Positions 1 through 23,060 of a stretch of DNA of 64,000 nt are shown here, piece by piece (the stretch's first letter is position 1; each line of letters begins with the position of its first letter). Made by a program: the position numbers and the translations under genes. Source of the DNA: Dermatophagoides farinae (lineage: Eukaryota > Arthropoda > Arachnida > Sarcoptiformes > Pyroglyphidae); the NCBI RefSeq assembly GCF_024713945.1, contig NC_134679.1, positions 6,515,001-6,579,000 of the forward strand, read 5' to 3'. Below the pieces are notes generated by a model. The model did no database searches. It worked only from the letters and a program-made list of their open reading frames with translations, and was not told where the DNA came from.

Positions 1-2479
1 AGCTTTCCCAGAATATCAAGAATCATGAATATCAAGAACTTTGTTGTTGTCGTTTAGAATTTGTCATATGTGTCAATGTTGTTTTTTTTATGTGCATTTC
101 GTTTGTGTTTTTTTTTTTTTTGCTTTTAGTAAGTTTTTTTTTTACTCATTCACCGTTTTGATTGTCAGGTTGTTTTCTTCTTAGTTGTTTTTCTCTCTTG
201 GTTTTATTCGATTGACTATTCTGTAATGGTGTGAATATCTGCAGAGTTTTTTTTTCCATTAAGTAATTGTCGCTGTTGTTACTGTTGCTGCTGCTGCTGT
301 CAAATATTGACATATTATTATTAGACAAGTGAATTCAAGACGTATGAAAAAAAAGAAGAATTCAAGAATCGAAGAATCAAATCATCATCTAATTGGCAAA
401 GGGCAAGTATATCTAAAAATATTTCCACTTTTTTTTTAGATATATACCACAGTGTTGTTTATCATTTGTGCATATAATTATTCTCTTTTTTTCAATTCTT
501 ATTTCTATTTTTACATTACATAACTGATGTTGATGATGATGATGATGATGATTCTATTACTTGTCAAACTTGTTGTTGTTGTTGTTGTTTTTCGTTCATT
601 ATTCATCATTCTTGTGTGTTTATCAGTGAAAAACATACAAAACAAACAAACAAAAAAAAGTTCGATGAATTTGACAGCTAGATATCTAATAATTTTGACA
701 CTTGATTACGTCAACAAACATTTGAATGAATCATACAATCTAAAAAAAATAAAAAAAAAATTGACAACGACCTGTTGTTGTCTATCCAAAATAGGGTTTT
801 CCAAAATAGTTTTCATATTCATCACCATCATCATATGTAGTTATTGTGTTACATGTCTTATAAAACATGTACGCACACACGTATTTACTAGGTGAATAAA
901 TGAATGAATTGATGATGATGATGATGATGATAATGATGACGACAATGAAACCTCGAAAACGAAAACGAAAAAAAAAAAATTCAATCGACTTTTTTTTGTT
1001 TTGTTTGTATATTCAGGCTAAATGACGTATGACGTCGTCGTCGTATTCTATATAGAAGAATCAGCTATTTTTGTAGAATATATAGATTCTACATTCGCAC
1101 ACACATGTATTTTTGTGTGTGTGTGCGAATGTTTCTATTTTTAACTTTGACCTCAATATTGAAACATCCATCCATCCATTTTTTTTTATAATATAAATAT
1201 ATATCGAAATATGAACCACATTTTTCATTCATTCATTGTATTTCAATCGATTGTGATGATGATGATGATGATGAAATGATGTTTCATTAATAAACCATTT
1301 TCTCTCTCTCTCTCTCTCTTTTTCTATGGGTATAAGCAAGAATAAACAGTTTTTTTTTCGTTTGTATCGAAAAAAAAATATTGTTGACCAATGATGGTGT
1401 TGATGGTGATGGTGATGATGATGATGGATTTGTGTTCCAAAAAATTAAATAAACACCACACACACACACACGTATGATTTTCAATAATAATAAATGATGA
1501 CGTCATTTAATGTGTTTAGTTTAAAATTACACAAACACATTTCGAATCTTTTGTTTTTTGATATTTTGATTAGTTCCCAAATGGATCAGTTTTCTATAGA
1601 AACAAACAGAAAAAAAAATAATGATCATGATCATCATGATCATTACAACTATGATGATGATCTCTTTTAGTCGGGTAGAGTAGTGGTGGCGATGAAATGA
1701 AAATTTTTCGATTTTCATTTTCATTATTTTTTTCAACTTTATTCATTCCCCAAACACACAAAGAGAGAGAGAGAGAAAAGTTTAATTTCTTGATTTCCAC
1801 CACCACTGGTTCATATTCATTGGTTGAAATAGTCCCCCCCCCAACAACAACAACAACAACAACAAAAAATGAAAAATTCTTTATGCAAAAAAATTAGAAT
1901 TCGAGAAAAAAAAATGATTTAAAATGACGATCATTATCGAAAGTTGAAAAAAATCAACTTTTTTTCCAAATAGAGAGAGAAAAAACCATTCATCGAAATC
2001 ATCATCATCATCATTTTATTCTGAATTATGATGATGACGATGACGATGAACGATGAACGATAAAGATGGTGAAAGAGAAGAGAAATAAATGTGTGTTTTA
2101 TAATCAAATCGAATCGAGCTATATGAGCGAGCTCTCATCAATTATGAAGTGGAAATTTTTTTTTCTGCATATTTTTCTTCAAAATCGATACTCGACACAC
2201 AGATATCATATGCTGATCATCATCGTTGATGTATCGATCATTTATTCTTTGAAATTTTTTTTTTCTCATTCCACCAGCTATTTTTTCTTTCACGTATCGA
2301 TCGATCAATATAGATAGATACGAATTCGAAGGTCAAACGAACGACAAAATGATGATGATGATTCCATTGGATAGAATTCAATCTTCAAAAATCAATCGAT
2401 TTCGATTTTTTTTTATTTTCAATTTGATTTGATTTTATTTTTTTTATTAAAATTGTATCAAAAAGTCATCTGTGATTGA
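1..2479. other. Intergenic, simple-repeat rich
   Basis: No gene is supported here. The stretch holds many short ATG/GAT runs, A and T homopolymers, AC/GT tracts and an AG tract near 1760. A 60-codon serine/asparagine-rich open frame on the minus strand (146-328) could be the end of a gene beyond the left edge, but it is low complexity and has no recognisable domain or clear splice partner. The 122-codon plus-strand frame at 527-895 is also low complexity. Confidence 0.6.
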
Positions 2480-3334
2480 TCACGAATCATGATCGGAAAT
2501 TATTTTTGTTGTTGTCGATGTTTTGGGATTCATCAAATCCACCTTATTATTTGTAGTAATTTGTTGTTGTTGTTGTTGATTTATATTGATTTTTGTAGTA
2601 AATTTTTCCATTTCGTTTCCATTGAATTCATCCAGATTATTGTTGCTGGATATTTGCTTCAAATTATTATAACCATTATCATTGTCCATTTTTTGCCATT
2701 CGAAAAAAGTTTCAATTGTTATGATGAATAGAATGAAATCGATGACCAATAAAAATATTGTGATTACATTGATTTTGTTTTTCATTATTGATTGTTGCCA
2801 TTGTGATGATGGTGATGATGATGATGAATTTAAAACGTGAATTTTTCTTGTTAATAATTGTTGGTCATTTCTTATTGTCCGTTGTTGTCCCATAAAACGG
2901 CATACAATGTCGATATTTTTTTCTTGCAATTTTGGACATGATCGTAATAACAATTGTGCATTATGATCATTGTTTAAACAATGGCAATCATTCAAATCAA
3001 GACAACATTTGCCAATCATTTTTGATGTACGTCTAATGAAAATTTCTTCACATTCTTTTTGATTAATTTGTGGTTCAACAGTAGTGGTGGCGGTGGTCGC
3101 AGTTGGTGGTGGTTCATTTGACAACGTTTGTAATGATTCTTGAATATGTTTCTTTTCAGCAAATTCTTTTAATTCTTCAATACCATAATAAATTGTAACA
3201 CCGGTTGCTGCCATTATACCTATCCAAAATAATGGTTTAACATTTGATTTGATGAATGTTCTTAGACATAATAGAAATACTACTATCAAAATAACTAATA
3301 TAGTTGTTTTTATTTCGGAAAAATCTAAAGACAT
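2480..3334 (-). CDS. Seven-cysteine membrane protein, tandem paralogue 1
   Basis: Single-exon 284-residue protein of unknown function. Two hydrophobic segments lie near the N-terminus (about residues 8-26 and 34-50) and one near the C-terminus (about 187-208). Between them is a cysteine module: one Cys, then GKCC, five residues, C-x-C, 13 residues, SCP, and a last Cys 11 residues after the SCP cysteine. The spacing from C-x-C onward is identical in the next two genes on the same strand. The C-terminal hydrophobic segment also resembles that of paralogue 2 (pattern ITIxL...D..LFIITI.T). The cysteines may form disulfides in a lumenal or extracellular loop, which is inference. A CATAG just before the ATG could be an acceptor for a non-coding first exon. 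I do not recognise the family. Confidence 0.75.
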   Translation of the reverse strand: MSLDFSEIKTTILVILIVVFLLCLRTFIKSNVKPLFWIGIMAATGVTIYYGIEELKEFAEKKHIQESLQTLSNEPPPTATTATTTVEPQINQKECEEIFIRRTSKMIGKCCLDLNDCHCLNNDHNAQLLLRSCPKLQEKNIDIVCRFMGQQRTIRNDQQLLTRKIHVLNSSSSSPSSQWQQSIMKNKINVITIFLLVIDFILFIITIETFFEWQKMDNDNGYNNLKQISSNNNLDEFNGNEMEKFTTKININQQQQQQITTNNKVDLMNPKTSTTTKIISDHDS

Positions 3335-3564
3335 CCTATGGAGAGAAAGATGTGTGTGTCAAGTATATAGAATTTGATGATGACAACAATCAACATTAGC
3401 TCCATTACTGATGGAGTTATTTTATTTTTTTATTGATGTGAAATACAAAATTATTCAAATTCGATAATTTTATTTACAAATGAAATTGTTGATTTGGTTG
3501 ATTGATTGATTGATTGATTGTTTGTTTGTTTACGTTGTTCTTATTTGTGGAATCAATCCATCAA

Positions 3565-4341
3565 TCAATCATTTGAATAATTATGCCATACATGAATTGT
3601 ATGGATCATGATGATAAATAAAACCATATCGATGATGAATAAAATGATCGTTATAATGTTTGCCAATGATGATGATGAAAATGTATAGAGTCTATTTACA
3701 TTGTATGTAATTATCGGTGATGATTTGATTGTTAACAATCGATATATCGATTGTTTTTTTATCGATAATTTTAATGATGATGATGATGATGATGAATTAT
3801 TTACAATTTCACGTCGTCGTCGTCGTCGTCGTCGTTTTTTTTGTCTATTAATTGTATGACAAATATTTCCCGTATTTTTCATTAATATTTCTGGACAGGA
3901 TTTTTTCAACATTTGTCTTGTATTTTCATTTTGAAAACATTTACAATCTTCAGGCTCCGGGCAACATTTTCCTATCAATTTTTTTCCCATCGATGATGAT
4001 GATGACTCATCGATTAATTTCATACACGTTTCATATTCAACTTTATATTGATCAATCATCATTGGTTTTATTGTCGCTGTAATATTATTATTATTATTCG
4101 TTATCGTTGCTGTTATTGTCGATATTGTTGTTGTTGTTGTTGTTGTTGGAAGCATCACAATAGTAGGTATTGATGATTCAAGAAAATAAAATTCATTCAA
4201 TAAATATGTGGCTAACCAGAATAATAAACCAACACCAAGTACAGCCATACCGGCCAAAAATGTATATGGATTTTTACGTGGAAATTTTACCACAGCATCA
4301 AGACCAAGAAATTTTAATCCAAGTTTAACTATACAATCCAT
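3565..4341 (-). CDS. Seven-cysteine membrane protein, tandem paralogue 2
   Basis: Single-exon 258-residue protein, 230 bp from paralogue 1 and in the same orientation. One hydrophobic segment sits near the N-terminus (about residues 28-50) and one close to the C-terminus (about 227-248). The central module is Cys, IGKCC, five residues, CKCF, 13 residues, SCP, and a last Cys 11 residues on. Downstream is a basic run of arginines encoded by a CGT repeat, then a serine run encoded by GAT/ATG-type repeats. Such repeat-encoded stretches suggest fast expansion between conserved parts. Function unknown; a membrane protein with a structured cysteine loop is the most that can be said. Confidence 0.75.
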   Translation of the reverse strand: MDCIVKLGLKFLGLDAVVKFPRKNPYTFLAGMAVLGVGLLFWLATYLLNEFYFLESSIPTIVMLPTTTTTTTISTITATITNNNNNITATIKPMMIDQYKVEYETCMKLIDESSSSSMGKKLIGKCCPEPEDCKCFQNENTRQMLKKSCPEILMKNTGNICHTINRQKKRRRRRRRREIVNNSSSSSSSLKLSIKKQSIYRLLTIKSSPIITYNVNRLYTFSSSSLANIITIILFIIDMVLFIIMIHTIHVWHNYSND

Positions 4342-4513
4342 TGTTGATTGATTTATTCACACTCAATCTGTTTGTGTGTGTGAATAGTGTTCACACGGGA
4401 AAAATAAACAAAGAAGAAAATATTCAGCAAATGTTTAAATTTTAATTCAATGTTTTTTTATACATTACACACACACACCAGAGCTGTAATTGTTGATCAA
4501 AATATAAATCAAA

Positions 4514-5335
4514 TTAAACCGAAATTATCGACATTTTTTCCACGTTTTTGTTGTTGTTGTTGTTATTATTATTCTTAACAATCGATTTATCGTTGCTATT
4601 ATCAGTAGTTTTGTTCGTTATCGTTTTCGTTTTCTCATCTTGATCATCAAGATTACCATCATCATCATCATCATCATTGGCATCAACAATGGTTCGTAAT
4701 GATCGCATCATACGTATTATAAAGATTAAAAGTACTATGTCAAATATTACCAAAAATAAAGTGATAAAAATGAATAAAATATATCTATTGGCGATTGATG
4801 ATGAATACAATTGATCATGGAATCCAATGTTGGTATTTTGTGTTGCTGTTGTCGTTATTGACAAAAAAAAACAAATCAATCAATCAATCCAATCAATCAT
4901 GTTTATCAGAATATATATTTACCATTATTTAAATGATGACAAGTTGCATCAAATTTTTTTTCCATTAAATATGGACATGATAACAATAATGTATGCGTTG
5001 TTTTAATTTGATTAAAACATTTACAATAAATTCTTGGCTCATCCAGACAACATTTACCAAGCCATTCTGGTGGTTGTTGATCAGACATTGTTTGAAATTG
5101 TTTACCAAATATGCTCATACATTCTGATTCAGTTATCGGTTGACGGCCATTATATAATTGATCCAATTTATCACGATCATATTCCGGTAATATCGGTGTC
5201 GGTGGTGGCTGTCCTTTTAAAATAGATATCTTCAACTGCTTGATAAACATTTACTGCATCATTAAGCAATCTTCCACCTTGTACGAGCCAATTCCAAGCA
5301 GTTTTTGTCCATGATGCTATTGTTTGCCATACCAT
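4514..5335 (-). CDS. Seven-cysteine membrane protein, tandem paralogue 3
   Basis: Three exons by my reading: 5335-5255, 5208-4923 and 4845-4514, giving 232 residues. Both introns are GT-AG (46 and 77 bp, donors GTAAAT) and their phases (0 and 1) fit exactly, which supports the model. The first exon encodes MVWQTIASWTKTAWNWLVQG and a few more residues. The second carries the family module: Cys, LGKCC, seven residues, CKCF, 13 residues, SCP, last Cys 11 residues on. The third encodes a C-terminal membrane segment and an acidic Asp/Asn-rich tail from GAT repeats. It differs from its neighbours by having introns and by two extra residues between GKCC and C-x-C. Function unknown. Confidence 0.7.
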
Positions 5336-5921
5336 AATTTTTTTTGTTTTTAAAAAATTTTTCAATTTCAAAAAAAAAAACAAATTTTGAACCATACTAA
5401 GATGCAAAGCTTTTAAAATGTATAAATTATATTAAATTAAATTAAAGAAAAAAATATTGAATTAAATTATTGCCACTCCTCTCCCCCCACCCACAAACCA
5501 AAACAAAATCGATTCATTGTCATTGTCGTTTTTTCTTCCCATTCATTTTCAGCTCTGAGAAGGTCAAATGATCGTTATAAAATTTTTTATTTTCACTTTG
5601 AAATAATTAATAGATAACACACTATTATCTCAGAGATTGAATTGAATTTAAAAATTTCAAGTGGAAATCACTTGAACCACGATACGGAAAGAACTCAAAT
5701 GCACTTTTTTTGTAGCAATTTTTCTGGCAATTAAATATTTGTGCCAGACAATTGATTGTCGATAGAAACATCTGGGTTTGAGAGATGATGATGATGATGA
5801 TGATGGGAGAAGGTCGTGGGGAGGAATTGTGTACAATTTATCAGATTTTTCATTTCATATAAAAATGCCATAATTACGCTGTCATAAAATAATTGTTTTT
5901 CGATTTATTATTTGAAAAAAA
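5336..5921. other. Divergent intergenic/promoter region
   Basis: About 585 bp between the start of the third cysteine-module gene (-) and the signal-peptide ATG of the sphingomyelinase gene (+). It should hold both promoters. I see only AT-rich sequence and a GAT run near 5786-5804; no element can be named with confidence. Confidence 0.5.
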
Positions 5922-7953
5922 ATGATAACGATGACAATGAAATCGAATTCAATATTATTATTATTTTGTGTGGCTATTTTGGCCACTATTTTGACCTGTT
6001 TCATCATCACCATGTCATCGAATCAGCCAGAAAGACAGAGAATTAATTCAAACAATGTTACCACCGGATAATGGTCAACAATTCCTGGAGATTTATGAAG
6101 AAAACTATGATATTCTTGCTGGATTAGATATTAATTCGGTAAATAAGAATGAGATGAAAAATTTTTAAATTTTTAATTAATTTTTTTTGGTTGATTTCAG
6201 ATTTTTGCCATCATAAATGGTAATAAACCAACATTAGAAACATGTGAAGCTTGTGATTCGGTTCTAAAATTGGGCCAAGCATTACCGGATAATGAACAGA
6301 GTTTAGAATTTCTTAAATCATTTGCTTGTAAAGATTTCAATGAAACTACTCCGTCAATTACTGGACGTGAATGTATTGGTCTTATCGATCGACTTGGACC
6401 GGCAATACTTTATATATTGCACAATACAAAAGTACCATTGGATGAAGGATGTTCAGTGTTGATTGGATATGAATGTTCGAAATTTCTAAATCGTTCTTAT
6501 AGTGAATGGACCTTTTGGGAATTACCAATGCCTCGGCAACGACAACAACAACAACAACAATTTAAACTTGCTCAAATTGATGATAATGGTGGAGAGAAAA
6601 ATCGAAAAATTCTCCATCTAACCGATATTCATCTAGATCTTTTCTATACAAAAGGTTCAAATTCCAAATGTAATGAACCATTATGTTGTCGATCAACATC
6701 ATATGGTATGTATTTCATCAATATCGACATGAATTTTAATCAAAAAATTTCATTTTTTTCTAACCCAACACATGTGCAAAGTGGTCAATAACAAAAGTTA
6801 TCCAGCTGGTTATTGGGGTGAAATGAATGGTGATTGTGATATACCATTAGAACTAGTTAGTGATTCGATTAGACAAATTCGTGAACAACATCCAGACATT
6901 GATATGATATTCTGGACTGGTGATAATGTTCCACATGATGTATGGAATACATCCAAAACAATGGTAATTGAACATAATAAAATTGTGGCCAATTTGATCA
7001 AAGAAACATTCGCCGGTGTTCCAGTTTTGCCTGCTTTAGGCAATCATGAAGCACATCCAATCAATATGTATGTACCGATAGAAGTGTCGGAAAAAAATGA
7101 TAATAATCATTCAATGGATTGGCTTTACAATATTATGGCCGATGAAATTTGGTCCGAATGGTTAACTGAAGAAAATCGAATGACATTTAAAAAAGGTGGC
7201 TATTATTCACGTATGATCAATAATGATTGGAAAGTGATTGTATTGAATAGTAATGCTGGATATAGAGCGAATTTTTGGCGTGCATACAATCCCATTGATC
7301 CGGATAATCAACTACGATGGTTAATGCAAGAACTGGATCATGCTGAACGTACTGGTGCTTTTGTTTCGATTCTTGGCCATATACCACCTAGTGATATGTA
7401 TGAAGGTTGGCTACATAATTATATCATGATTTTTGATCGATATTCACATATAATTACCGGTGCATACAATGGTCATACACATAATGATGAATTGGCTGTC
7501 ATGTACAATATGCAAGGACGTCCAATTGCTATCAATTATATTTCTGGCAGTTTAACAACATTCTCGTTTCTGAATCCATCGTATAAGATTTTTGAAATGA
7601 ATCCACAAGGTAAACCATTAAATTTTGATGTATTTTTTATGGATCTAGACCATGAAAATCGAATCGTTGCACATAATAATCATAGTAAACCAAAAGATTA
7701 TCAACCTAAATGGTTACATGAATTTGATGCTATCGATTCTTATCAGATGAAAAATTTATCACCAGAAGAATGGGCTAAATGGGTGGATAATGCAATCACC
7801 GATCTGGATATGGCATATATCTATTCACAACATTATCATCGTCATTCAAGATTATTTCCAGATGTAAAAGATTTGACCTTAGATCATATTATTGAATTGG
7901 TCAAAAGTATTAAAACAATATCACCGTTTTCAAAATTACAATTTAAAAATTAA
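5922..7953 (+). CDS. SMPD1: Acid sphingomyelinase (sphingomyelin phosphodiesterase)
   Basis: Lysosomal or secreted hydrolase that cleaves sphingomyelin to ceramide and phosphocholine. Exons: about 5922-6138, 6201-6705, 6782-7953; introns of 62 and 76 bp with matching phases. A saposin-B type domain with paired cysteines (CEACDSV, FACKDF) comes first, then the calcineurin-like metallophosphatase core: LTDIHLD, TGDNVPHDVW, GNHE, GHIP and GHTH, all metal-ligand motifs intact, with CNEPLCC before PAGYWG as in animal acid sphingomyelinases. The likely start at 5922 gives a hydrophobic signal peptide (SILLLFCVAILATILTC). That frame stops at 6069, while the rest of exon 1 reads one base later, so one extra base (or an unseen tiny intron) lies between 5995 and 6071. 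Removing one base gives about 630 residues, the usual family length. Without it the first in-frame ATG is 6055. Confidence 0.92.
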
Positions 7954-8853
7954 AAAAAAAATATAATAATAAATGGATTCTGTGTGGCGCCATCTTTCTG
8001 TTATGTAATGAAATTGATTGTAATTTGTTTCTAATTTATATCGTCAGATGGCGAGAATTTTTATTATTATTTGATGAATAAAATAATTCGATTTTTCAAA
8101 TCAGACAAACAAACAAACAAACAAAAAAAAAAATGAAATTGTCAAGAATTTTTATTTTACAATAATATCATCAATCAATCAGAAATCAGACCAGTGTATG
8201 AGCGAGAATATAGTGAACATCATTTATGATTTCACCATGAGAAAAAAAAACAATAAGAACAGAATAGAGATGAAAGAATACATACATATCAAGGAGAAAA
8301 AACATAAAACATACAACATGACTTTTCTTTCTTTTTTTTTAAAAAAAAGATACAGATTTTATAGATATCCAATTTAAATTATTATTTCCATAAACATTTT
8401 TTGTTTTGTTTTGTTTCACTGTCATATTTAAGAAAATATATAGAGTATTCATGATCAATGATTCTATTAATTCAACAATCGAATCATTAGAGATGAGCAG
8501 TCCAAAAAAAAAAAATGATTTGGATGATAATTATTATAAGCATAAAGATGATAAAAAGATGGATTTGAGGGCCAAGAGATAAAACAAATTTTTGTGTATG
8601 GTAAAATCTTGTCATTGTAGTAGTAGGCGGCGGTGTGTGACTATCATACCAATTGTTGGTAATTAAATTAAATTTTTTATTACTTTTCTGTTGTTGTTTT
8701 AATCGATAGAGGTCCAATAGATAGTTGAGATCGATAATGATAACGATGATGATGATGTTGATGATGAAGAACAAGTGAAGATGTGAGTGTTTGTGTGTGT
8801 GTGTGTTTTACAATGATAAGCAGCCATGGATCCACCACAAATCAACGAGATGA
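7954..8853. other. 3' flanks of convergent genes
   Basis: Contains the 3' ends of the sphingomyelinase gene (AATAAA-type signal near 7966-7974) and of the minus-strand EEIG1-like gene. No further gene is visible. It is AT-rich with A, T and GT tracts. Confidence 0.5.
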
Positions 8854-20566
<11,713 letters not shown>

Positions 20567-21459
20567 TCACAAATTATTATGATGAGTAGTAGCAGCGATT
20601 AAAGTTTCATTGCTAACAATTGATGATGAACTAGTGATGGCCAAATTATTGATCGTTGTCGTTATTGTTGCTGATGGTGGATAGAAATACAAATCAAAAC
20701 CTGAATGTATAACCATTCGATAATTGGTATAATTATCATCATCATTATCATAAATGAATGGAATGTTATCCAATAATCCGAAACGTTGTTGTCTAAATGA
20801 ATTGATAATGGTTAATCGAGGTCCAAAAAATTTGATAATATAATTTGAACCATCAGCTGGTCCAACTACTTGCATAGCAATCAATATGATATCAATAAAT
20901 TGGCCCAAAAATAGAAAACCTAATGTACAAAATTTGAGCAAACCAATTGCAGGATAACCAAGATAGAAACGATCAATACCAAACATGCCCAAAAATATTG
21001 ATAATAATAATGTTATCTCATATGAATAGCCATTTGTATATTGACATGGTATTGCTAATTGTATACGTTGTGGTTGTTGTTGTTGATTATTGTTATTCGA
21101 TTTTGTCGACGGTATGGACAAATTTTTCGATTGTTCATCACAGATTAAACCATTAAGTAATGTACAATTAATTGGTGCTAGATTATTTACTGAACAACCA
21201 AATGGCTGTTGTGTATCATCATCGATCGTGATTGGATCACAATAGAATTGACCAATTTTAAGGCTATAACAATCGATTTGAAATAAAGGCATTTGTTGAT
21301 GATCATCGATTGTTTCATTTATAATGTTGGACGATGATGATTGAGAATAATCTTCAATGGCTAATATATTGACTATGACTATAAAAACAAAATTTTTTTT
21401 CACTTGATTAATCAAACAAAATCTTAATTGACGAATTACTTACATTGAATAATGAACAT
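20567..21459 (-). CDS. TM2D1: TM2 domain-containing protein 1
   Basis: Exons 21459-21444 and 21378-20567 (65-bp GT-AG intron, phase 1) give about 275 residues. After a short hydrophobic leader and a Ser-rich stretch comes a cysteine-bearing ectodomain (CYSLKIGQFYCDP, FGCSV, INCTLLNG). The TM2 domain follows: NGYSYEITLLLSIFLGMFG, DRFYLGYPAIGLLKF, a second membrane helix, then the family signature MQVVGPADGSNYI and FFGPRLT. The DRF motif between the helices is intact. In flies the three TM2D proteins act with Notch/gamma-secretase processes; the precise role here is inferred from family. The start is uncertain: the same exon 1 frame is open further upstream to a Met at about 21589, but the ATG at 21459 gives a more normal signal peptide. 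The C-terminal tail is longer and more Thr/Ser-rich than usual. Confidence 0.9.
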
Positions 21460-22450
21460 GATGAAGATCCAAGACAACCGGATTTGTTTATGAAAATGAA
21501 TTTTGTTCGATAATAGATAATGATGATGATGGTGATGAAAAGTGAGGCGTTTCAGCCCGAGTTCTTCCTCTTCTTTCTTTTTCTTTTTCATGGTTAACAC
21601 TAAAAGTTGGTTAAAACAAAAGTTTTTCAAAGAAAGAACAATGATTAATGTAATACATACATATAAAATAAGCAATCAATAAATTTACCTATGATTTATG
21701 ATTTATGATTAACAACCACAATGTAAGCAATTGATCAATGATGATAATTGAAATTGATTTGATGAAAACTGATTAGTTGTTGTTGTTGTTGCTGTTGTCT
21801 AGTTGAATTTGCTGTCTGTTTATTGGTCGTCGCCGTCGTTACCAATATAATCATTGATTTGTAATCCAATTTTTCGAATGTTTCTGCTGCTGATGACAAA
21901 TGACACTGATTTGTTTTTTTTTTGCAAAATAATGTGCCAATTATAATAATAATAAATGTAGATCAAAACGATGTGAATAAATGTGTGACTTGCATATGGT
22001 TGGTTTTTTTTATCTATGATAAATAGGACATAATGGTTGTTTGTTTTGAATAAAGGGAGATCAAATTTTTTTTTTAATAATATAAATATAGCTCATCGGT
22101 TGTAGAGATCAAAAAATTGGATCAAAATTGAAATGAATCCATTAGTGATTGGAAAATAATTTTTGGCATAATTGAAAACCAAAAAAAAAAGAGATGGCCT
22201 CTTATCTTGATGATTGAATTGATTGGTTTTTGTGATGATTAATTTTTGGATTTGATTTGCACGATGATTTGTGTTTTTGTCTGCATGTTGTCACACACAC
22301 ACACATCGTCCACTTGGGTTTATATAGCCAAATGTCGTTTTTCACATTGAGCTCATTTCTCAAAGACAGACTTTGTTATTCGATTGTTGTGTTATTGAAT
22401 TTGAATTTTTCTTTTGTCCGATAAAATTGTTTCTGGAAACAAACAAAACA
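21460..22450. other. Divergent intergenic region TM2D1/COX7C
   Basis: About 1 kb upstream of both TM2D1 (-) and COX7C (+). AT-rich with short GTT/GCT and T tracts. The open minus frame at 21436-21675 is the unspliced leader region of TM2D1, not a separate gene. No defined promoter motif is claimed. Confidence 0.45.
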
Positions 22451-22749
22451 ATGATTTCATCACGTGTATTGAATCTGATTCCAAAAAGTGTGATGCGTCA
22501 ATCATTGGCACGATCACATGATCATAAAGAAATTGTCTACAAAGGAGCTGTAAGTGTTTTTCATATCCTTCACCCCCACCAAAAAAAAAAAATCCCTTCT
22601 AACTTTTTTTTCACTCTTCACAGAATTTTCCATTCGACACATACAATAGCCGTTCATTGGCCATCAAAATGATCATATTCTTTTCTATCCCGTATTCAAT
22701 ACCATATTTGGTTTGGCGACGTCGTTTGGCCCGTAACAAAGGAATCTAA
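22451..22749 (+). CDS. COX7C: Cytochrome c oxidase subunit 7C
   Basis: Small mitochondrial inner-membrane subunit of respiratory complex IV. Exons 22451-22549 and 22624-22749, joined in phase 0 over a 74-bp GT-AG intron, give 74 residues. The N-terminus is a basic, acid-free presequence (MISSRVLNLIPKSVMRQSLA). The mature part starts near the family motif GANFPFD and is followed by a Lys, one membrane helix (IIFFSIPYSIPYLVW) and a basic C-terminus (RRRLARNKGI), matching the usual COX7C layout of G-x-NLPF, helix, then RHQLLK-like tail. A poly(A)-type AATAAA lies about 75 bp after the stop. XPA starts about 310 bp downstream on the same strand. Confidence 0.9.
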
Positions 22750-23060
22750 AAAAAACACTATGATGGCTAGGACCGGGTGATTGGTGATTATTAATTGTGA
22801 GAAAAAAAGAACTGATGAGATTAAATAAAAAAAACTTGTAGCAAAATGTTCTTCATTATTATCCATTGTGAAATGAAAAATAAAATTTTTTAATCAGAAA
22901 AAAAAATCTCAATCAAATTAGTAACCATTTGTGTGGATAGGTGGCGCTGTGTGTATGTATGTGTGTGCCACAGCAGCATGCAAAAAGTTTTTTTGTTTTT
23001 TGTTTTGTTTTTTTCAATCAAATCAAAATTCAATTCAATTCATTCATTTATTGGAAAAAA

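Noticed and set aside
527-895. 122-codon plus-strand frame in the left intergenic region
   Set aside because: Low complexity from ATG and GTT repeats, no recognisable domain.
20947-21156. Plus-strand frame opposite TM2D1
   Set aside because: Shadow of the TM2D1 coding strand.
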